NCBI GenBank assembly: GCA_009778655.1
Contig: WRFZ01000177.1
Location: forward strand, 1 to 59,622
Direction: 5' to 3'
DNA: 59,622 nt
Origin: Candidatus Azobacteroides sp.
GTDB lineage: Bacteria; Bacteroidota; Bacteroidia; Bacteroidales; Azobacteroidaceae
Each line of letters opens with the position of its first letter. Position 1 is the first letter of the stretch. Position numbers and translations under genes: made by a program. The notes beneath the pieces are model-generated. The model did no database searches. It had not been told where the DNA came from and saw nothing but the letters and a program-made list of their open reading frames with translations. Shown here piece by piece: positions 9,201 to 18,847 of this stretch.

Positions 9201-12200
9201 GGCGTTGCCGGCCCATCCTCCGTCTTCATTAAATTCGGTTAATCGCAATTCGTTAAACCAAACTTCCACCGAGTGGGTATTTCTCGAATTGTTGCGGACG
9301 CCGATCATAATTACTTTGATGTCCGAAATGGTCGGATTTCCGACAACCGTTATCTTATTCGCGGGTTTTTCCGGATCGAAAGAAGAATAAGGCGTATAAT
9401 AAGTAACATCGGAATCGGCTTTTCGTTTTTCTCTGTTTCGTTCCAATTTGAGATTGGAAAGTACTTCGAACCGGAAATCGAACATGTTGGATTGAGGCCA
9501 AACGGTTTCCCGATCAGCATTTGTATCAACATAGCGTCCGGCAGGCGTAAGTTTTACCGGAACTTCGTATTCGTAATAATTGCTTTTATAGTCCGAACCC
9601 AAACGAATGAAGATGGAAAGATCATTGTCGTGCAAATCGGAATTGCTTATTAATTCTTCCGCATGCGAAAACATTTGAATCCGGCGATATTGTCGGGTAT
9701 CCAGTGCCGTTGACTTATAAATGGCGCGAGCGTCTCCCGGCGATAAATCGGTAATTTGAGCAGCCAGCGATTGTTCGTTTTCTTGACGCAATTGCGGTTG
9801 ACCCGGATCCAAAATCCGGTTTACCCCCGGAGGCATTACATAGTTTACCGGTTGTTTATCTCCGCTTTCTTCGACATTTACTACTGACATACTGACGCTT
9901 GCATCGGTTTGCGGTGGAATTTTAGGGTCTGATAAATCTTTTGTATAAACGCGCCAGTCGCCTCGAACCAATTCGAACGTTCCGAAACGCAGAATCACCG
10001 AATCGGAAAAATTAGTCAGAAACATCCGCATAAAGCGTATGGTTTTGAAATCGCGCATGCCGCCGTAGGTATCGTCAAATTCCAAGACCGGAATTTTGAA
10101 TTGATACCATGTAACCGTTTCATCGGCGCCGTTTTTCAAGAGAGGCTTTACTTCCATTTTTTGTACAATGTGGTTTTGTCCGACTTGCATATCCTGCGGA
10201 CGGATCGAAATTTTGTACTGAAAATACTTTTCGGTCTCATTCAACGTATTGTCTTGATTAATATCTTCCACATCCGGCGTTAATCGGGCTGCGGTATTAT
10301 AGTTTTCGTTAGAATTGGCGGCATCAACGGAATTTCCTTCCGTTCCGTTGTATCGCTTGTATCTTCCCAAAATCGGCATTTCCATTTGGTCGTAATCCGA
10401 ACCTCTGAAATAGTGATAATTATCACCGGAGGGGTCATTGAAAGGAGAAAACGGATCTTCCCGCATTGTTTGAACGGCTTCTTGAGGCAGTCTGTTTTGC
10501 AGTTCTTGCAAATAGTTGGCGTAAACCGGGAAGTTGAACTCGTCTTCCGTGCTTAATCCGTTCAATCCCACGTCCTGTATTTTCCGGGCGCCTTCCGTAT
10601 TGTCGAAAGCATACACCGTGGATTGCATTTTAGGAATCAATCCCCAAACGGTTTTTTCCACTTTCGTTGTATCTCCGTCAACAGGTAATCCGTTTTCAAA
10701 GAATTTTTTTTCATCTCTCAAAATATCTTCCGAAATTTCTCCCAAGTTGAAATAGAGATCGCCGCCCGGCGAATTGGGATTATAAATAAAAGGATCCAAT
10801 AGCCAAAATTCAATCGTTTCGATGTTATTGGCTTCGAAATCGGTCATTCCGCTTTCCATCCGCTTCGTGATGCCTCCCCAACGTTTTTCGGGTTGATTTA
10901 AACGACCGTCGGCATTCATTCCGTCCGAATCCAAATTATAAGGCCCGCGTTCCAAAGGATAGAAAGCGAGATTAAAAACGGGAACGGTAGCCGACTCTCC
11001 GAACCGTTGATCTTTGTTCGGAAAAAGCTCGGTTTCCAATATTTCTCTTACGTAATGATTGGATAATTGCTCCAAATCGTTTTTAATATGCGTAGGCGTC
11101 AGCGAAGATTTGCGCGTGAACAACCCGTCAATGTAATACCAAGCGAGCAAAGCCCTGTTTTTGCCGTAATTAATATCGTTTGTAAAACGGGATTCGGTAA
11201 ATAACGCCGGAGTTGCCGCCAAATTCCATGAATAAGGCGAACGGAGGTCTATCGGTTGTTTCGCTTTCTCGAAATCATCAATATAAGAATAGTCTCCTCC
11301 GTATTTGCTTTTGTAGTGACTCGGAATCAATTGAGCGTATTCGGCGCTGAACGTAATTTGAGAAGGAGCCGTCAATTCGAGGAGAGGCAATTTGTCAAAT
11401 AAATTGGTCAAGGCTTGCGATTGCGTCGCATAATTGGTATTGAAACCGAACAAAGTGTTGTTAATGGCTTCTTGTCCCGGATTGGTTTTCATCGTAGTCG
11501 GCATTTCGCTCAGATTCATGATCGTCGCTCCGATGTTGAATCGAGAGTTGAATGCGTAATTGAGATTCAACCCCATCATGGTTTTTCGCTCCATACCTAA
11601 GGTACTGCGATTTTCGGAAGAAATCTGAATATCGGCATTTTCGTAAATCGGATTAATAATGCTTACCGATCCGGTGGAATAGTCAATAATATAATCTCTG
11701 TTCTCCTGCAAACGAACGCCGTTGGCGGTAACTGTCACCGAGCCTCTTGCAATGTTGTATCCGCCCAAGTTAATATTATTCGATCCGCTTCCGCCCTTGT
11801 ATTCTCCTTCAAGAATGAATTTATTTTTTTCGGCGGTTTGACGGGCAACGGTTAATGTAGAATCGTACAGTTCCTTGAAAACATATTTTTCGGCGATGTC
11901 ATTGTTGTTGATTTTTCCTTGCAAATACGAACCGAAAGGTTCAACCTCCGGGAAAATGATTTTTCCGGTTTGGGATAAAACCGTTTGTCCTTCCACAAAA
12001 TCGAAGAATCCGTCCGAATGCGGTTCGTTTCGCGAATCGAGCCGGTCCAGATTCATTACGCGCAGCAATATTTGGTTGGCGATCGCACCTTCCGTTATAT
12101 AATTAATGAATACCCCGGTAGTATCGTTCAAATATTTGATATTGAGTCTGAATTTATCTTTATCCAAGTATTGTCCGTTCGTAATGGTATATACATTTTT

Positions 12201-13796
12201 CATCATCAATCGCCAAGTGGGGGAGACCGGGGATACCGTTGTTCCCTTCAGCAGTTTGACATACAGATTATTTTTGGTATTCGTCGGGTCATCGGTCGAA
12301 AATTCGCCGACTTGATAGGTGCTCCCATTAAGGGAATAAGCATAAGCGACCGCCAATACTTGGTCGGGTTGTAAAGGCCTTTGCAAAGAAATATAACCCA
12401 ATTGCGGATTATAGGTATATTCCGATGCGGTTAATTTCTGAGCGCTTTCTATTTTTTCGTAGTCGGTTCCACCCTCTAAAGGCGTTGTTCCCAATACTTG
12501 GTTTACTTGACTGATATCTCTTGCTCCGTCATATACTCCATTATTCAAGGTAGCATATAAATCGTTGGCTTTATTTTGCGGATAAGCGCCGATGCCTATG
12601 GCGGGATGAATGAAATCGGAATTATAAATATGCGAATTTTCTCCCAAATCGGCAAAAGCGACGATGTTTCGCGCTTCGTTGAAATTGGAATTCCGATTGG
12701 TTACCCAAACTTCGATACGGTCAATGCTGATTCCGGATCGAATGTAGGGGAATGTAGTCATCGCCGCATCGTAAGTATCATAAAAATAATATCCCAAAAA
12801 ATAGTGCATATTTTCGTCGTAGTTGTCAACGGTAACCTCAAACGGGGTCGTTTGAACATTTCCTTTGGACGAAGCGGAGCGGGATTGCGATTCTTGTTGA
12901 GAAAAGATCGCGCCGACCGTCAGTTTACCGAACTGCAATTCCGTTTTTATCCCGAACAGCGCAGCTCCTCCCCGAATCAATGAATTGGTGGTATTCATGC
13001 TGACATTACCGGCTTCCAATACTTTGACGATTTCATCTTCTTTTCCGGCGTATGCCAATTTGATTTTCTTCGTATCGAAATCGAAAGTTGATTCGGTGTT
13101 GTAATTCATATCATAACTGAGCTTATTTCCGACCGAAGCATTGATGTTCGTTTGAATTTGCGCATCGAAATCAAACGCCGTCCGGTTCTTTTGTCGTTCG
13201 GTTAATGTCGGGTTGTCGGTGGAAGTCCGCGTAAATCCGATTTTCGTGAGAATACTTCCGTCCGCTTTCAATCGGACGCCGCCCGGCCCGAATATTTTAT
13301 CCGCCGGGCCTAAGTCGAATTTGAAATCGAAACCGGAAAGGATGTCTTTTCTTCCGGTGGAATCCTTTTTCTGCAATTCTTCCGAATATTTGTTTCGGTA
13401 GAAATCGTTCATGCTTTTTTGCAAACTGTATTTGATGTATTCTTCCGGAGTAAGGATCAAAGGAGTAAAAAGGTCTGCATCTCCGACTTTTGAACGCAAT
13501 TCGTAACGGTTTGTCTGCGGATTGTATTGAAACTCGGAATTAAATATTTCCGGCGTTTCCAAATCAATCGGATGAACTTGTTGCAAGTCTTCGTATTCAT
13601 CCGGAACAATTTTGGCGACCGGAAAGGTCGGGGAAACCGTATCTTTGCCCACCTTATTTTGAGGCGACTCCGTGAGAGGCGCTGTTTCCGGAAATTCATA
13701 GTTATCGGCGAATAGCCGGTCATTTAATCCGTAAATTCCACCGGTTAATAAAAGAATGAATCCGATCGGCAATATGTATTTTTTCCGAAATCTCAT
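6264..13796 (-). CDS. sprA: SprA/Sov, T9SS outer-membrane translocon
   Basis: 2510 aa, the usual size for SprA (Flavobacterium) / Sov (Porphyromonas). In F. johnsoniae SprA forms a very large single-chain beta-barrel that is the outer-membrane pore of the type IX secretion system. A membrane-spanning signal is seen at the N-terminus (ILPIGFILLLTGGIYGL). The chain is rich in alternating beta-strand sequence, with family-type segments such as QFGKLTVGAIFSQQESQS and GFSYSRSNDMMIPYFRPEIG, and ends in an aromatic beta-strand (TSFGVNVRVNFTR). The start overlaps the ruvA stop by one base, the conserved ruvA-sprA order in this phylum. No frameshift is seen. At least two likely clients lie in the window (at 3 and at 54844). 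Many antisense open frames in the gene are shadows. Confidence 0.95.
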   Translation of the reverse strand: MRFRKKYILPIGFILLLTGGIYGLNDRLFADNYEFPETAPLTESPQNKVGKDTVSPTFPVAKIVPDEYEDLQQVHPIDLETPEIFNSEFQYNPQTNRYELRSKVGDADLFTPLILTPEEYIKYSLQKSMNDFYRNKYSEELQKKDSTGRKDILSGFDFKFDLGPADKIFGPGGVRLKADGSILTKIGFTRTSTDNPTLTERQKNRTAFDFDAQIQTNINASVGNKLSYDMNYNTESTFDFDTKKIKLAYAGKEDEIVKVLEAGNVSMNTTNSLIRGGAALFGIKTELQFGKLTVGAIFSQQESQSRSASSKGNVQTTPFEVTVDNYDENMHYFLGYYFYDTYDAAMTTFPYIRSGISIDRIEVWVTNRNSNFNEARNIVAFADLGENSHIYNSDFIHPAIGIGAYPQNKANDLYATLNNGVYDGARDISQVNQVLGTTPLEGGTDYEKIESAQKLTASEYTYNPQLGYISLQRPLQPDQVLAVAYAYSLNGSTYQVGEFSTDDPTNTKNNLYVKLLKGTTVSPVSPTWRLMMKNVYTITNGQYLDKDKFRLNIKYLNDTTGVFINYITEGAIANQILLRVMNLDRLDSRNEPHSDGFFDFVEGQTVLSQTGKIIFPEVEPFGSYLQGKINNNDIAEKYVFKELYDSTLTVARQTAEKNKFILEGEYKGGSGSNNINLGGYNIARGSVTVTANGVRLQENRDYIIDYSTGSVSIINPIYENADIQISSENRSTLGMERKTMMGLNLNYAFNSRFNIGATIMNLSEMPTTMKTNPGQEAINNTLFGFNTNYATQSQALTNLFDKLPLLELTAPSQITFSAEYAQLIPSHYKSKYGGDYSYIDDFEKAKQPIDLRSPYSWNLAATPALFTESRFTNDINYGKNRALLAWYYIDGLFTRKSSLTPTHIKNDLEQLSNHYVREILETELFPNKDQRFGESATVPVFNLAFYPLERGPYNLDSDGMNADGRLNQPEKRWGGITKRMESGMTDFEANNIETIEFWLLDPFIYNPNSPGGDLYFNLGEISEDILRDEKKFFENGLPVDGDTTKVEKTVWGLIPKMQSTVYAFDNTEGARKIQDVGLNGLSTEDEFNFPVYANYLQELQNRLPQEAVQTMREDPFSPFNDPSGDNYHYFRGSDYDQMEMPILGRYKRYNGTEGNSVDAANSNENYNTAARLTPDVEDINQDNTLNETEKYFQYKISIRPQDMQVGQNHIVQKMEVKPLLKNGADETVTWYQFKIPVLEFDDTYGGMRDFKTIRFMRMFLTNFSDSVILRFGTFELVRGDWRVYTKDLSDPKIPPQTDASVSMSVVNVEESGDKQPVNYVMPPGVNRILDPGQPQLRQENEQSLAAQITDLSPGDARAIYKSTALDTRQYRRIQMFSHAEELISNSDLHDNDLSIFIRLGSDYKSNYYEYEVPVKLTPAGRYVDTNADRETVWPQSNMFDFRFEVLSNLKLERNREKRKADSDVTYYTPYSSFDPEKPANKITVVGNPTISDIKVIMIGVRNNSRNTHSVEVWFNELRLTEFNEDGGWAGNANLFVGLSDFGTVNLTGRMETAGFGSLDQGIMERNLDDKYQYSVSTQVDLGRFFPKKAKVSIPFYYSYQEEVISPKYNPLDQDVLLKEALNSVETKAEKDSIRNFSQDKVTSKTIDFNNIRMDIRSKTPMPYDPANFGFSYSHSENNAQNATTEYDRTIRSRLNAIYTYSNPLKPWHPFGNSSETSNDKSKTSAATKFFRDIEIGYLPKSISLNSDLSREYYEFQMRDLGDMGENKIPVSFREDFFWNRSLALQWDLTKNLNLTFNSNTNARIESPYVQVNKQLDPSDYKIWKDSVLQSIRDLGRPMEYKQTFSANYTVPFRNIPALNFLSATLSYNSSYMWQRGAAVEAVEGDSIELGNTITNNRTIGINNVTLNLLSLYNKSKFLENVNKKFTPKRTSGASGRQSSRQLAESRNQRLIDEKRKKKFESEITLNPDSATIVHHQLDNKRLRITARNSIGKLYEINYKATDNNSIQIKNKDTVNLKLTISQLPPLEENTLYKIAQVAARGLMMVRTVGFSYSRSNDMMIPYFRPEIGDFLGQGSTPFGKSPGWDFAFGLVGNDYIDKANSRGWLIKSTENVTPAMLNQMESFKFTAQMEPIVGMRVTLNADRSSSRRNQYYFMYENQVPPKITGDFQMTVVSIGSAFESANASNNYRSKAFETFLNNREIIAGRVEQAYTQTTYPDAGFLSGSELVGKPYDPSVGRVDFNSADVLIPSFIAAYAGKSPHSVGLSAFPSLLKLLPNWAVTYDGLMQLPFINKRFRVFTLEHKYSSLYSVGAFNSYMNWITANGNDDIGFVQNIMSDDPFPSSPYDIKTVSINEAFTPLIGLTSTFLNNVSLSFKYNRARNVNLNITSYQITELLKNEFSLGTGYRFDNFNKVLKIKKTGGANFNNELKVDATVSYNKTYSLIRKIEDNFTQAISGDSQTMLKLSSDYSLSKMVTLQAFFDKQISNPLVSSTAYPLTKTSFGVNVRVNFTR

Positions 13797-14383
13797 TAAA
13801 GTATTTTTAGCGCGTGTTTGATTATTTCTTCTACGGCAAAAGTCGGATGTTCTTTTTCGATTTTGGCAACTGTTTTTTGAGAAGCCGAAAGATTAAATCC
13901 CAACATCGTAAGCGCTGCTACAGCTTCTTTTGCCGCTTCACTCGAAGCATTCGCCGGAGTCGGGAACGAACCGAAGTTTTCGCTCACCTTAATTTTGTCT
14001 TTCAAATCAATGATGATTCGTTCCGCAGTTTTTGTGCCGATGCCTTTTACGGTTTTCAAGGCATTGGCATTCCCGGTGGCAATGATTCCTTCCAATTCGT
14101 AAACCGCAATAGACGAAAGAACCATCCGGGCCGTATTCGCTCCGACACCGGAAACGGAGATCAAGAGCAGAAACAGTTCCCGTTCGCGCTTTTCCATGAA
14201 TCCGAACAGCAGATGCGCATCTTCCCGGATGGATTCATAAACATATAACTTACATGATTTCAATCCGTTGAGTGCGCTATATGTATTCAGTGAAATATGA
14301 ACGATATATCCGAGACCTCCGGTTTCAATTACTACTGAAGCCGGAGTTAATTCGACCACTTCTCCTTTAATATAATCCAGCAT
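13796..14383 (-). CDS. ruvA: Holliday junction branch-migration protein RuvA
   Basis: 195 aa. RuvA tetramers bind four-way DNA junctions and load the RuvB helicase. The N-terminal OB fold begins [20 protein letters not shown]. Two helix-hairpin-helix motifs are visible ([18 protein letters not shown] and [20 protein letters not shown]). The C-terminal domain III ([20 protein letters not shown]) contacts RuvB. The length is normal. The gene runs directly into sprA through a one-base overlap, so the two are probably cotranscribed, a conserved arrangement with no obvious functional link. Confidence 0.97.
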   Translation of the reverse strand: MLDYIKGEVVELTPASVVIETGGLGYIVHISLNTYSALNGLKSCKLYVYESIREDAHLLFGFMEKRERELFLLLISVSGVGANTARMVLSSIAVYELEGIIATGNANALKTVKGIGTKTAERIIIDLKDKIKVSENFGSFPTPANASSEAAKEAVAALTMLGFNLSASQKTVAKIEKEHPTFAVEEIIKHALKIL

Positions 14384-14508
14384 ATCCTCTTTTCATTAGC
14401 TAATATGTAGATATAATAACGCAGAAAAATCAAAAAGCGTATATCGGTCAAAGTTAAAAATGATCGGGAGTTTGAAAATTAGGCTTGGAAACAGATAGAA
14501 TCGTACTA

Positions 14509-15384
14509 TTATTTTAACAGACTGCTTAGCGTTCGAATCAAATCATCTTCACGCAAATTCTTGGCAAGAATAATGCCCGTCGGATCAATCAAATAATTCT
14601 GCGGAATGGATTGGACTCCGTACAAAAGAGCTGCTTGATTTTTCCATCCTTGTAAATCAGAAACTTGCGTCCAAGTCAGCTTGTCGTCTTCAATGGCTTT
14701 CAACCAAGCGGCTTTACCGTTCGGATTGTCCAAAGAAACGCCCAAGATTTCAAATTTTTTATTTTTGAACTGAGCGTATGCTTTCACTACATTGGAATTT
14801 TCTTTTCGGCAAGGACCGCACCATGAAGCCCAAAAGTCAATCAGCACGTATTTACCTCTGAAATCGGAAAGTTTGACCGGTTTTCCGTTCGGATCGTTTT
14901 GAGTAAAATCGGGAGCAACCGATCCGATTGCCGTACGGGACACGATGAGGACTCGATTTCCCAAAAGCTCGCCCAAATCCGTTTTTTTAACCGGTTCGGA
15001 TAAGCTTTTATATAAACCGGCAAGATTGGAGCTTTCCGAATCGGATTTAACTAATTCATTCAGAGCTAATAAACTGATATAGGAATCCGGATGCTTGGAT
15101 ATAAACGTTCGCAATACGGATATCAATTGTTCCGTTGCTTCCGAATAGCGCTTTTCGATTGTCGCTTTATAAGCGGGGTCATTTTTTTTAGCAGCGCCGG
15201 CTTGTTGATACTCCTTAATAATAGCGCTCATTTTTTCTTCAACGGGCTTTATTTCGGATTGCAACTCGATATAATTTTTATCTTTTTTAATTTCTTCTTC
15301 ACTGGGACCTTTTTTATTTTGCGCCGAAATCATCAGCGGCAAAAAACAAAATAATAACAGAACTACTTGTTTCATAACATTCAA
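14509..15384 (-). CDS. TlpA-family thiol-disulfide oxidoreductase
   Basis: 291 aa. A signal peptide to about residue 21 is followed by a helical N-terminal region (~25-140) like those of Bacteroidota TlpA/AhpC-type exported proteins. From about residue 155 there is a thioredoxin fold, with the redox motif WCGPC (Cys189 and Cys192) in FWASWCGPCRKEN and the cis-Pro region VQSIPQNYLIDPTG. The predicted role is a periplasmic thiol oxidoreductase acting on unknown partners. An in-frame Met at codon 4 is an alternative start. A -7-like box lies about 30 bp upstream. Flanking genes (ruvA, folK) give no clue to the substrate. Confidence 0.88.
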   Translation of the reverse strand: MNVMKQVVLLLFCFLPLMISAQNKKGPSEEEIKKDKNYIELQSEIKPVEEKMSAIIKEYQQAGAAKKNDPAYKATIEKRYSEATEQLISVLRTFISKHPDSYISLLALNELVKSDSESSNLAGLYKSLSEPVKKTDLGELLGNRVLIVSRTAIGSVAPDFTQNDPNGKPVKLSDFRGKYVLIDFWASWCGPCRKENSNVVKAYAQFKNKKFEILGVSLDNPNGKAAWLKAIEDDKLTWTQVSDLQGWKNQAALLYGVQSIPQNYLIDPTGIILAKNLREDDLIRTLSSLLK

Positions 15385-15413
15385 ATTTAGTTGACAGATT
15401 ATAAAATTACGAA

Positions 15414-15421
15414 CAAAGGTA
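15414..15421 (-). promoter_or_regulatory. -7 box upstream of the TlpA-family gene
   Basis: TACCTTTG on the minus strand fits TAnnTTTG and is 30 bp before the ATG. The -33 element is not clear. Confidence 0.5.
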
Positions 15422-15447
15422 AAACAAATTTTTTGAGTAATAAAATT

Positions 15448-15933
15448 TCAGTTTGCCGATGCGCTCTCTAAGATGTTTAACTCAATCAGCAACTCGTTCA
15501 CTTTTTTATGCAAAACCGGATGAACAAAATCCGGAGCAATTTCATTGAACGGCTCCAGTACGAATCGTCGTTGATGAAAAAGCGGATGCGGCAACCGGAG
15601 GTTTTCTGTTCGGATAATCCGGTCTTCGTATGCAATCAAATCAATATCAATGATTCGGTCTTGATAGAAACGATTCGTTTTTTGTTTGCGACCGATCATT
15701 TTTTCAACAGATTGCGTTACGGTTAATATTTCGTCGGGAGGCAGAGACGTTTCAACGCAAACAAGCATGTTAAGAAAGTCGTTTTCCGATTCAAATCCCA
15801 AAGGTTTGGTTTCGTAAACGGAAGATACGGCCGAAAATATACCGATTTTTCCGGCGATACAACCGATTGCGCGTAATAAGTTAACGGGTTTATTTCCCAG
15901 ATTGGTTCCTAAAGCTAAATACACCCGATTCAT
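15448..15933 (-). CDS. folK: 2-amino-4-hydroxy-6-hydroxymethyldihydropteridine diphosphokinase (HPPK)
   Basis: 161 aa. It transfers pyrophosphate from ATP to hydroxymethyldihydropterin in folate synthesis. The family hallmarks are present: [12 protein letters not shown] at the N-terminus, YETKPLGF, the metal-binding [11 protein letters not shown] (the two Asp residues of the D-x-D) and [17 protein letters not shown]. The length is typical of a stand-alone HPPK. Its start overlaps the stop of queA by four bases, so it is the last gene of a truB-queA-folK transcription unit. Confidence 0.96.
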   Translation of the reverse strand: MNRVYLALGTNLGNKPVNLLRAIGCIAGKIGIFSAVSSVYETKPLGFESENDFLNMLVCVETSLPPDEILTVTQSVEKMIGRKQKTNRFYQDRIIDIDLIAYEDRIIRTENLRLPHPLFHQRRFVLEPFNEIAPDFVHPVLHKKVNELLIELNILESASAN

Positions 15934-16979
15934 AGAATCAGCATAGCATCCCCATAGACGCCGAAACGGTATTCCTCTTTAATGGCTTCCTTGTAGGTTT
16001 GCATAATAAAATCATATCCGCTGAAAGCCGCCGTTTGCATCAGCATGGTTGAAAGCGGTAAATGAAAATTAGTAATAAGAGCGGTCGCCACGGTAAATTC
16101 ATACGGGGGGAAAATGAACTTATTGGTCCATCCTTCAAAGGCTTTCAGATGTCCTCTTGTCGTTACGGCGCTTTCAATGGCTTTCAGTACGGAAAAGCCG
16201 ACCGCGCAAACTTGTTTCATGTCATCTTTCGCTTGATTGACAACGGATACCACTTCATCTCCGATGATTAATTCTTCAGAATCCGGTTTGTGTTTTGTCA
16301 AATCTTCCACATCAATATCTCTGAAATTTCCCAATCCGGAATGGGCGGTAATAAATGCAAGTTTTATTCCTTTTATTTCCAATCGTTTCATGAGTTCCCG
16401 GCTGAAATGCAAACCGGCTGCCGGAGCTATGACCGCCCCTTCGTGTTTTGCAAAAATAGTCTGGTAACGTTCGGTATCTTCCGGAACAACGCCCCGGTTG
16501 AGGTAAGTCGGGATAGGCATTTCTCCCAAAGAATACAATATTTTTTTAAACTCTTCGTGCGGACCGTCGTATAAAAAACGGAGTGTACGCCCTCGAGAGG
16601 TGGTGTTGTCAATTACTTCGGCAACCATCGAGTCGTCTTCGCCGAAATAGAGTTTGTTTCCGATGCGAATTTTACGGGCCGGATCAACCAAGACATCCCA
16701 AAGCCGCAAATCTTGATTTAATTCGCGAAGCAGGAATACTTCGATTTTGGCTCCCGTTTTTTCTTTGTTTCCATACAAGCGAGCCGGAAAAACCAAAGTA
16801 TCGTTGAAAATAAAAACATCTTTATCTCCGAAATAATTCAAAATATCTTTGAATGTTTTATGTTCGATTTTACCTGTTTTCGGATGAATAACCATCAATC
16901 GCGACTCATCCCGATTTTGCACCGGATGAGAGGCTATTAATTCTTGGGGCAGATTAAATTTAAATTTAGAAAGTTTCAT
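15930..16979 (-). CDS. queA: S-adenosylmethionine:tRNA ribosyltransferase-isomerase
   Basis: 349 aa from the ATG at 16979 ([19 protein letters not shown]). The frame stays open further upstream into truB, but this start lies two bases after the truB stop and gives the normal N-terminus. QueA transfers and isomerises the ribosyl moiety of SAM onto preQ1 at tRNA position 34, giving epoxyqueuosine. Family segments include [32 protein letters not shown] and [18 protein letters not shown]. It lies in a tight minus-strand unit between truB and folK, so two of the three genes concern tRNA modification. Confidence 0.96.
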   Translation of the reverse strand: MKLSKFKFNLPQELIASHPVQNRDESRLMVIHPKTGKIEHKTFKDILNYFGDKDVFIFNDTLVFPARLYGNKEKTGAKIEVFLLRELNQDLRLWDVLVDPARKIRIGNKLYFGEDDSMVAEVIDNTTSRGRTLRFLYDGPHEEFKKILYSLGEMPIPTYLNRGVVPEDTERYQTIFAKHEGAVIAPAAGLHFSRELMKRLEIKGIKLAFITAHSGLGNFRDIDVEDLTKHKPDSEELIIGDEVVSVVNQAKDDMKQVCAVGFSVLKAIESAVTTRGHLKAFEGWTNKFIFPPYEFTVATALITNFHLPLSTMLMQTAAFSGYDFIMQTYKEAIKEEYRFGVYGDAMLIL

Positions 16980-16981
16980 AT

Positions 16982-17689
16982 CTATGTTTGTTTTGTTACT
17001 GAGTTGATTGCCGAATCTTGCATTGCGCAAAATTCGTCAATTGAAATACATTTATCTAATGTTACATCACCTATTCTTGTTCGCTGCAAAGCGATTAAGT
17101 GCGCTCCGGAATGCAACGCATACCCGATGTCGCGAGCCAAAGCGCGAATGTAAGTTCCTTTACTGCAAACAATTCGTATCGTTAGTATATCCTCGTTGAA
17201 GGACAAAAGTTCCATTTCGTCAATGACCAATACTTTGGGTTTTAATTCGACTTCGATTCCTTTTCTCGCCAATTGATACGCTCGGTTTCCTTCGATTTTA
17301 CAAGCTGAAAAAGCCGGCGGAATTTGCTCGATGCTTCCCGTAAATTGTTGAAGGACTTTTTCAATCATCTCTTTTGTGATATGACTTGTTTCAAAGGTTT
17401 CATCAACGGCTGTTTCCAAATCAAAGGATGGCGTTGTGGCTCCTAAACGTATAGTCGCAATGTATTCTTTACTGCGGTATTGAAATTCTTCGATTTTCTT
17501 GGTTGCTTTTCCCGTACAAATAATCATTACTCCGGTTGCCAACGGATCCAATGTGCCGGCATGGCCCACTTTGATTTTTTTAATTCGCAACGAACGAGAA
17601 ATTTTAAGTCTGATTTTGGATACCAAATCAAACGACGTCCAATGTAAAGGTTTATCAATGTATAAAATTTCTCCTTCCGGAAAATCCAT
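16982..17689 (-). CDS. truB: tRNA pseudouridine-55 synthase
   Basis: 235 aa. It forms pseudouridine at position 55 in the T-loop of tRNAs. The catalytic motif [11 protein letters not shown] contains the nucleophile Asp48, and the N-terminal [13 protein letters not shown] and the later [13 protein letters not shown] segments are typical. The protein is shorter than E. coli TruB because the C-terminal PUA-like domain is missing, as in many Bacteroidota. It is the first gene of truB-queA-folK and is separated from uppP upstream by heptamer array D. Confidence 0.96.
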   Translation of the reverse strand: MDFPEGEILYIDKPLHWTSFDLVSKIRLKISRSLRIKKIKVGHAGTLDPLATGVMIICTGKATKKIEEFQYRSKEYIATIRLGATTPSFDLETAVDETFETSHITKEMIEKVLQQFTGSIEQIPPAFSACKIEGNRAYQLARKGIEVELKPKVLVIDEMELLSFNEDILTIRIVCSKGTYIRALARDIGYALHSGAHLIALQRTRIGDVTLDKCISIDEFCAMQDSAINSVTKQT

Positions 17690-17696
17690 TTTTAAA

Positions 17697-17741
17697 TAAT
17701 TATGAATTATGAATTATGAATTATGAATTATGAATTATAAA
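17697..17741. repeat. Heptamer array D, (ATGAATT)n
   Basis: About six to seven units, with ATAAATT variants at the right end. The array runs directly into the uppP stop codon (minus strand) and separates uppP from the truB start by only 52 bp. Confidence 0.95.
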
Positions 17742-18551
17742 TTATAAATTAAATATTGAGAATCCGAAGATGATTAAAGCGACTGCAATACAATAGAAAG
17801 CAAAGTAAATGAGTTTTCCTTTCTTTACAAGATTAAGCATCCATTTGCAGGCGATAACTCCGAAGATGTAAGCCGCCAAGAACCCGATCAATAAGGATGA
17901 AGTGGAAATCCCGGATTGAGCAACGGAAAATTCGCCTTTCAACAGGTCTAAAAACGCTTCGCCTAAAATGGGAATAATCACCATCAGAAAAGAAAAGCGC
18001 GTTACGTTTTCTTTTTGGTTTCCCAAAAAAATCCCGGTTGAAATGGTGGTTCCCGAACGGGACAGCCCGGGGAAAATGGCGATTGCCTGCGCAATTCCGA
18101 TAATGATTGCGTCTTTGAACGAAATTTGCTGTTTGTCGCGAGGTTTTGCATAATAAGTAAGTATAAGTAAAACAGCCGTCAACAACAGCATAACGCCAAC
18201 CCAAATCAGTCCGCCGCTAAAAATGGCTTCTACGTAATCTTTGAAACAAAACCCGATAATACCCACCGGAATCATCGAGAGCAACAGTTTGGAAATATAC
18301 TGCGTTTCATCGTTCCATCGGAATTTGAACAAACCTTGAATCAATTCCCGAATCTCATATCCGAAAACGGTTATGATACTTAACACCGTCGCCGCATGCA
18401 CGGCAATCGCAAACGTCAAATTTTCATCGCTAAGGCCCATTACGGTTTGGAAAATAGCCAAATGACCGCTGCTGCTTATCGGTAAAAACTCGGTTAAACC
18501 TTGAACAATTCCTAATATAAGCGCTTGTAACCAAGTCATATTTTCTATCAA
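17742..18551 (-). CDS. uppP: Undecaprenyl-diphosphatase (BacA/UppP)
   Basis: 269 aa, an integral membrane protein with about eight hydrophobic segments. It dephosphorylates undecaprenyl diphosphate to recycle the lipid carrier for peptidoglycan and other surface glycans; overexpression gives bacitracin resistance. The signature motifs are [14 protein letters not shown] near the N-terminus and [12 protein letters not shown] at about residues 160-170; the Glu of the first and the Arg of the second are catalytic residues in BacA. Its start overlaps the DUF3098 stop by four bases. It belongs to the conserved ftsX-DUF3098-uppP cluster. Confidence 0.96.
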   Translation of the reverse strand: MIENMTWLQALILGIVQGLTEFLPISSSGHLAIFQTVMGLSDENLTFAIAVHAATVLSIITVFGYEIRELIQGLFKFRWNDETQYISKLLLSMIPVGIIGFCFKDYVEAIFSGGLIWVGVMLLLTAVLLILTYYAKPRDKQQISFKDAIIIGIAQAIAIFPGLSRSGTTISTGIFLGNQKENVTRFSFLMVIIPILGEAFLDLLKGEFSVAQSGISTSSLLIGFLAAYIFGVIACKWMLNLVKKGKLIYFAFYCIAVALIIFGFSIFNL

Positions 18552-18802
18552 TTATTTTTTAAAGTTTTGTTTTCCGTATTTTTCGGTTTTTTGAGTATGG
18601 CTGCTATTACCGTTGCAAAACCGATCATTGTTACAATCGGCGCCACGACTATTCGGCGAGCGCTGAAGATTCGCGGATCGAATCCGGATTCTTCCGTTGT
18701 TTTTCCTCCCGACATTAACCAAAATCCGATGATTATGATTACAATTGCAACAGCCAAAATGATAAAGTTTTCTTTACCGAATACATAATTTTTTTTATCC
18801 AT
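18548..18802 (-). CDS. DUF3098 small membrane protein
   Basis: 84 aa with two transmembrane helices ([17 protein letters not shown] and [19 protein letters not shown]) joined by a short loop with [12 protein letters not shown]. This matches DUF3098, a Bacteroidota-specific family found between ftsX and uppP. The function is unknown; the position suggests a role in cell-envelope synthesis or division. It overlaps uppP by four bases and follows ftsX with a 45-bp gap. Confidence 0.88.
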   Translation of the reverse strand: MDKKNYVFGKENFIILAVAIVIIIIGFWLMSGGKTTEESGFDPRIFSARRIVVAPIVTMIGFATVIAAILKKPKNTENKTLKNN

Positions 18803-18847
18803 GATTTGTTTATTTTATTTTCTCGTTATTAATTTATATACTACATT

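Noticed and set aside
6804-13723. Many open frames of 60-135 codons opposite or out of frame with sprA
   Set aside because: They overlap a complete, well-supported 2510-aa gene, have low-complexity Arg/Ile/Phe-rich products and no promoter boxes.
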